47,144 nt of DNA from Sphingobacterium sp. (GTDB taxonomy: Bacteria > Bacteroidota > Bacteroidia > Sphingobacteriales > Sphingobacteriaceae): positions 1 through 47,144 of the forward strand of contig JAQZAZ010000027.1 of assembly GCA_029239355.1 (NCBI GenBank), given 5' to 3'. A program made the translations under genes and the position numbers. Under the pieces are notes generated by a model. The model made no database searches, was not told where the DNA came from, and worked only from the letters and a program-made list of their open reading frames with translations. Below, piece after piece: positions 45,962 through 47,144 of this stretch (position 1 is its first letter; each line of letters begins with the position of its first letter).

Positions 45962-45997
45962 ATTCACTCGTTAAAATACTAATTTTAGCGAGTGAAT
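45962..45997. promoter_or_regulatory. 16-bp near-perfect inverted repeat with a 4-nt loop
   Basis: ATTCACTCG (45962-45970) and CGAGTGAAT (45989-45997) enclose TAAAAT/ATTTTA arms and one T-G pair, giving about 16 bp of stem around a 4-nt loop. No T tract follows. It lies between the PRC-barrel terminator and the promoter of the epoxide hydrolase gene. It may be a second terminator, an operator or a small RNA feature. Apart from the marked sites, 45998-46184 holds nothing I recognise. Confidence 0.4.
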
Positions 45998-46184
45998 CGC
46001 TCGAACAGAAACCTCATTATCTATACCTTCCTGCATCCATAGCATTGGTCTGAAAGAAACTTGTTCGCATTTTTTTCTTTCAGCACATCCTTCCTTTACG
46101 CCATTTTTCTAAATAGAACCATCTGTTCTGCACCTTATATTTTCCAACTCAACATCGAATATGTCCAATTGAACCAGTTTTCCA

Positions 46185-46215
46185 TTTAATTCGCTCCGTA
46201 CGCACGATACATTTG
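46185..46215 (+). promoter_or_regulatory. probable promoter of the epoxide hydrolase gene
   Basis: A -33-like TTTA (46185-46188) is followed after 19 nt by TACATTTG (46208-46215), a full match to TAnnTTTG, 44 nt before the ATG at 46260. Confidence 0.45.
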
Positions 46216-46259
46216 CTGTAACAGAAAGAAAGATATTGTAAAATCTAAATCAAACAGCA

Positions 46260-47144
46260 ATGAAAACAAAAATGACAACCATCCTTATGTTAGCAACGTT
46301 CGCATTAAGTATTCCGACAATTACTCATGCACAGGCTCCAAAAACAGAATCCTCAAAATCTGATGTAGCCATCAGACCTTTTAAGATCAATATTCCGCAG
46401 TCTAAACTTGACGAACTCAAAAAACGTATTGCAGAAACTCGCTTCCCGGATAAAGAAACAGTTAACGACGAATCCCAGGGTATCCAGCTTGCACAGTTAA
46501 AGGAACTGATCGACTATTGGAGGAATGGCTATGACTGGCACAAAGCGGAGAATAAGCTTAACGCCCTTCCGCAATTTATCACCAAGATTGATGGACTTGA
46601 TATCCAGTTTATCCATGTACGCTCAAAAGAAAAGAATGCCTTGCCTGTTATCTTGACCCATGGCTGGCCCGGCTCGCCATTGGAGTTTATTGATGCCATC
46701 GGTCCATTGACTGATCCTGTTACATATGGTGGAAAGGCAGAAGATGCATTTGACGTCATCATACCTGCTATCCCAGGATATGGTTTTTCCGAAATTCCAA
46801 AAGAGTTAGGTTGGAACCCTGACCGTGTTGCCAAAGCCTGGGATACGCTTGTTAAACGCCTTGGCTATACAAAATACGTTTCTCAGGGTGGTGACCATGG
46901 CTCGGTGATTTCCGATGCACTGGCAAGACAGGCTCCTTCAGGACTTTTGGGTATTCACATCAATATGCCCGCCACCATCCCTGCGGACCTTGTGAAACCG
47001 ATCAATGCAGGTGATCCTGCACCGGCAGGTCTTTCGGAATCCGAAACCAAAGCTTATAATTCCATGAGCGCCTTCTTTGGCAGAAACGCCGCCTATGGAG
47101 GGATGATGGTAACGCGTCCACAAACCACCGGATACCTGCTTTCC
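46260..47144 (+). CDS. exported epoxide-hydrolase-family protein, 3' end cut by window edge
   Basis: The frame is open for 295 codons from ATG 46260 to the window end. A signal peptide (LATFALSIPTITHAQ, cut near 25) is followed by the epoxide hydrolase N-terminal domain (FKINIPQSKLDELKKRI, about 41-57, then ETRFPD) and an alpha/beta hydrolase fold with the oxyanion motif HGWPGS (134-139), IPAIPGYGFSE (168-178) and the nucleophile elbow GGDHGS with Asp212. Asp as nucleophile is the epoxide/dehalogenase chemistry, not an esterase serine. The distal Asp/Glu and His of the triad lie beyond the window. The N-terminal signal means it works in the periplasm or outside, unlike many soluble homologues. 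Family members have about 380-430 residues. Confidence 0.85.
   Translation, partial: MKTKMTTILMLATFALSIPTITHAQAPKTESSKSDVAIRPFKINIPQSKLDELKKRIAETRFPDKETVNDESQGIQLAQLKELIDYWRNGYDWHKAENKLNALPQFITKIDGLDIQFIHVRSKEKNALPVILTHGWPGSPLEFIDAIGPLTDPVTYGGKAEDAFDVIIPAIPGYGFSEIPKELGWNPDRVAKAWDTLVKRLGYTKYVSQGGDHGSVISDALARQAPSGLLGIHINMPATIPADLVKPINAGDPAPAGLSESETKAYNSMSAFFGRNAAYGGMMVTRPQTTGYLLS

Noticed and set aside
46100..46240. Minus-strand stop-free stretch with a protein-like end (VELENIRCRTDGSI)
   Set aside because: There is no start codon, it is only about 40 codons long, and it lies in the promoter region of the epoxide hydrolase gene; chance is the simplest explanation.

Overview
The window looks like chromosomal DNA of a Bacteroidota bacterium, most likely a Sphingobacteriaceae member such as Sphingobacterium. 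Signs of this are three FecI-type sigma / FecR anti-sigma pairs, SusC/SusD outer-membrane pairs, TlpA-type thioredoxins fused to long helical N-termini, AT-rich spacers, and several promoters with the Bacteroidota -7 element TAnnTTTG. No rRNA, tRNA, CRISPR array, insertion sequence or prophage was recognised. Everything rests on reading the sequence and on family knowledge; no database search was run.

Layout. (1) 1-978, minus: most of a class I terpene synthase with its own promoter, cut by the left edge. (2) 1.9-7.4 kb, plus: sigma factor, FecR, a siderophore-type TonB-dependent receptor with an N-terminal STN signalling domain, and a PepSY membrane protein, together a self-regulated iron-siderophore uptake unit. 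(3) 7.7-15.9 kb, plus: sigma factor, FecR, SusC, SusD, TlpA. (4) 31.0-16.0 kb, minus: sigma factor, FecR, SusC, SusD, TlpA, S41 protease and TlpA, closed by a terminator, then a separately transcribed M16 metallopeptidase. Blocks 3 and 4 face each other and meet at back-to-back terminators near 15.9-16.0 kb. With two proteases and three thioredoxin-like proteins, the pair looks like a peptide or protein uptake and processing region (RagAB-like) rather than a glycan locus, since no carbohydrate enzyme is present. (5) 31.3-32.2 kb, plus: proline dehydrogenase. (6) 38.6-32.5 kb, minus: NAD(P)-binding protein, orphan succinate dehydrogenase cytochrome b, a GAF/AAA+/Fis sigma54-type regulator, a bestrophin-like channel, and a small lipoprotein. 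(7) 38.7-39.3 kb: back-to-back 3' remnants of an SDR gene and a probable flavin reductase gene, which looks like a deletion scar. (8) 39.4-44.2 kb: a lipoprotein of unknown role facing away from two tandem, paralogous IPT/TIG-type lipoproteins. (9) 44.2-44.6 kb: a frameshifted NmrA-family remnant. (10) 44.8-45.9 kb: a one-helix membrane protein and a PRC-barrel protein. (11) 46.26 kb to the right edge: an exported epoxide-hydrolase-family protein, cut by the edge.

How it fits together. Each of the three receptors carries an STN domain and lies behind its own sigma/anti-sigma pair, so all three fit trans-envelope signalling: ligand at the receptor, then FecR in the inner membrane, then sigma release and operon induction. 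Every sigma-FecR gap also holds an inverted repeat, which could set the sigma to anti-sigma ratio. The most distinctive content is the converging pair of regulated SusCD-TlpA loci with peptidases, the terpene synthase at the edge, and the TIG lipoprotein pair under a promoter with a perfect palindrome.
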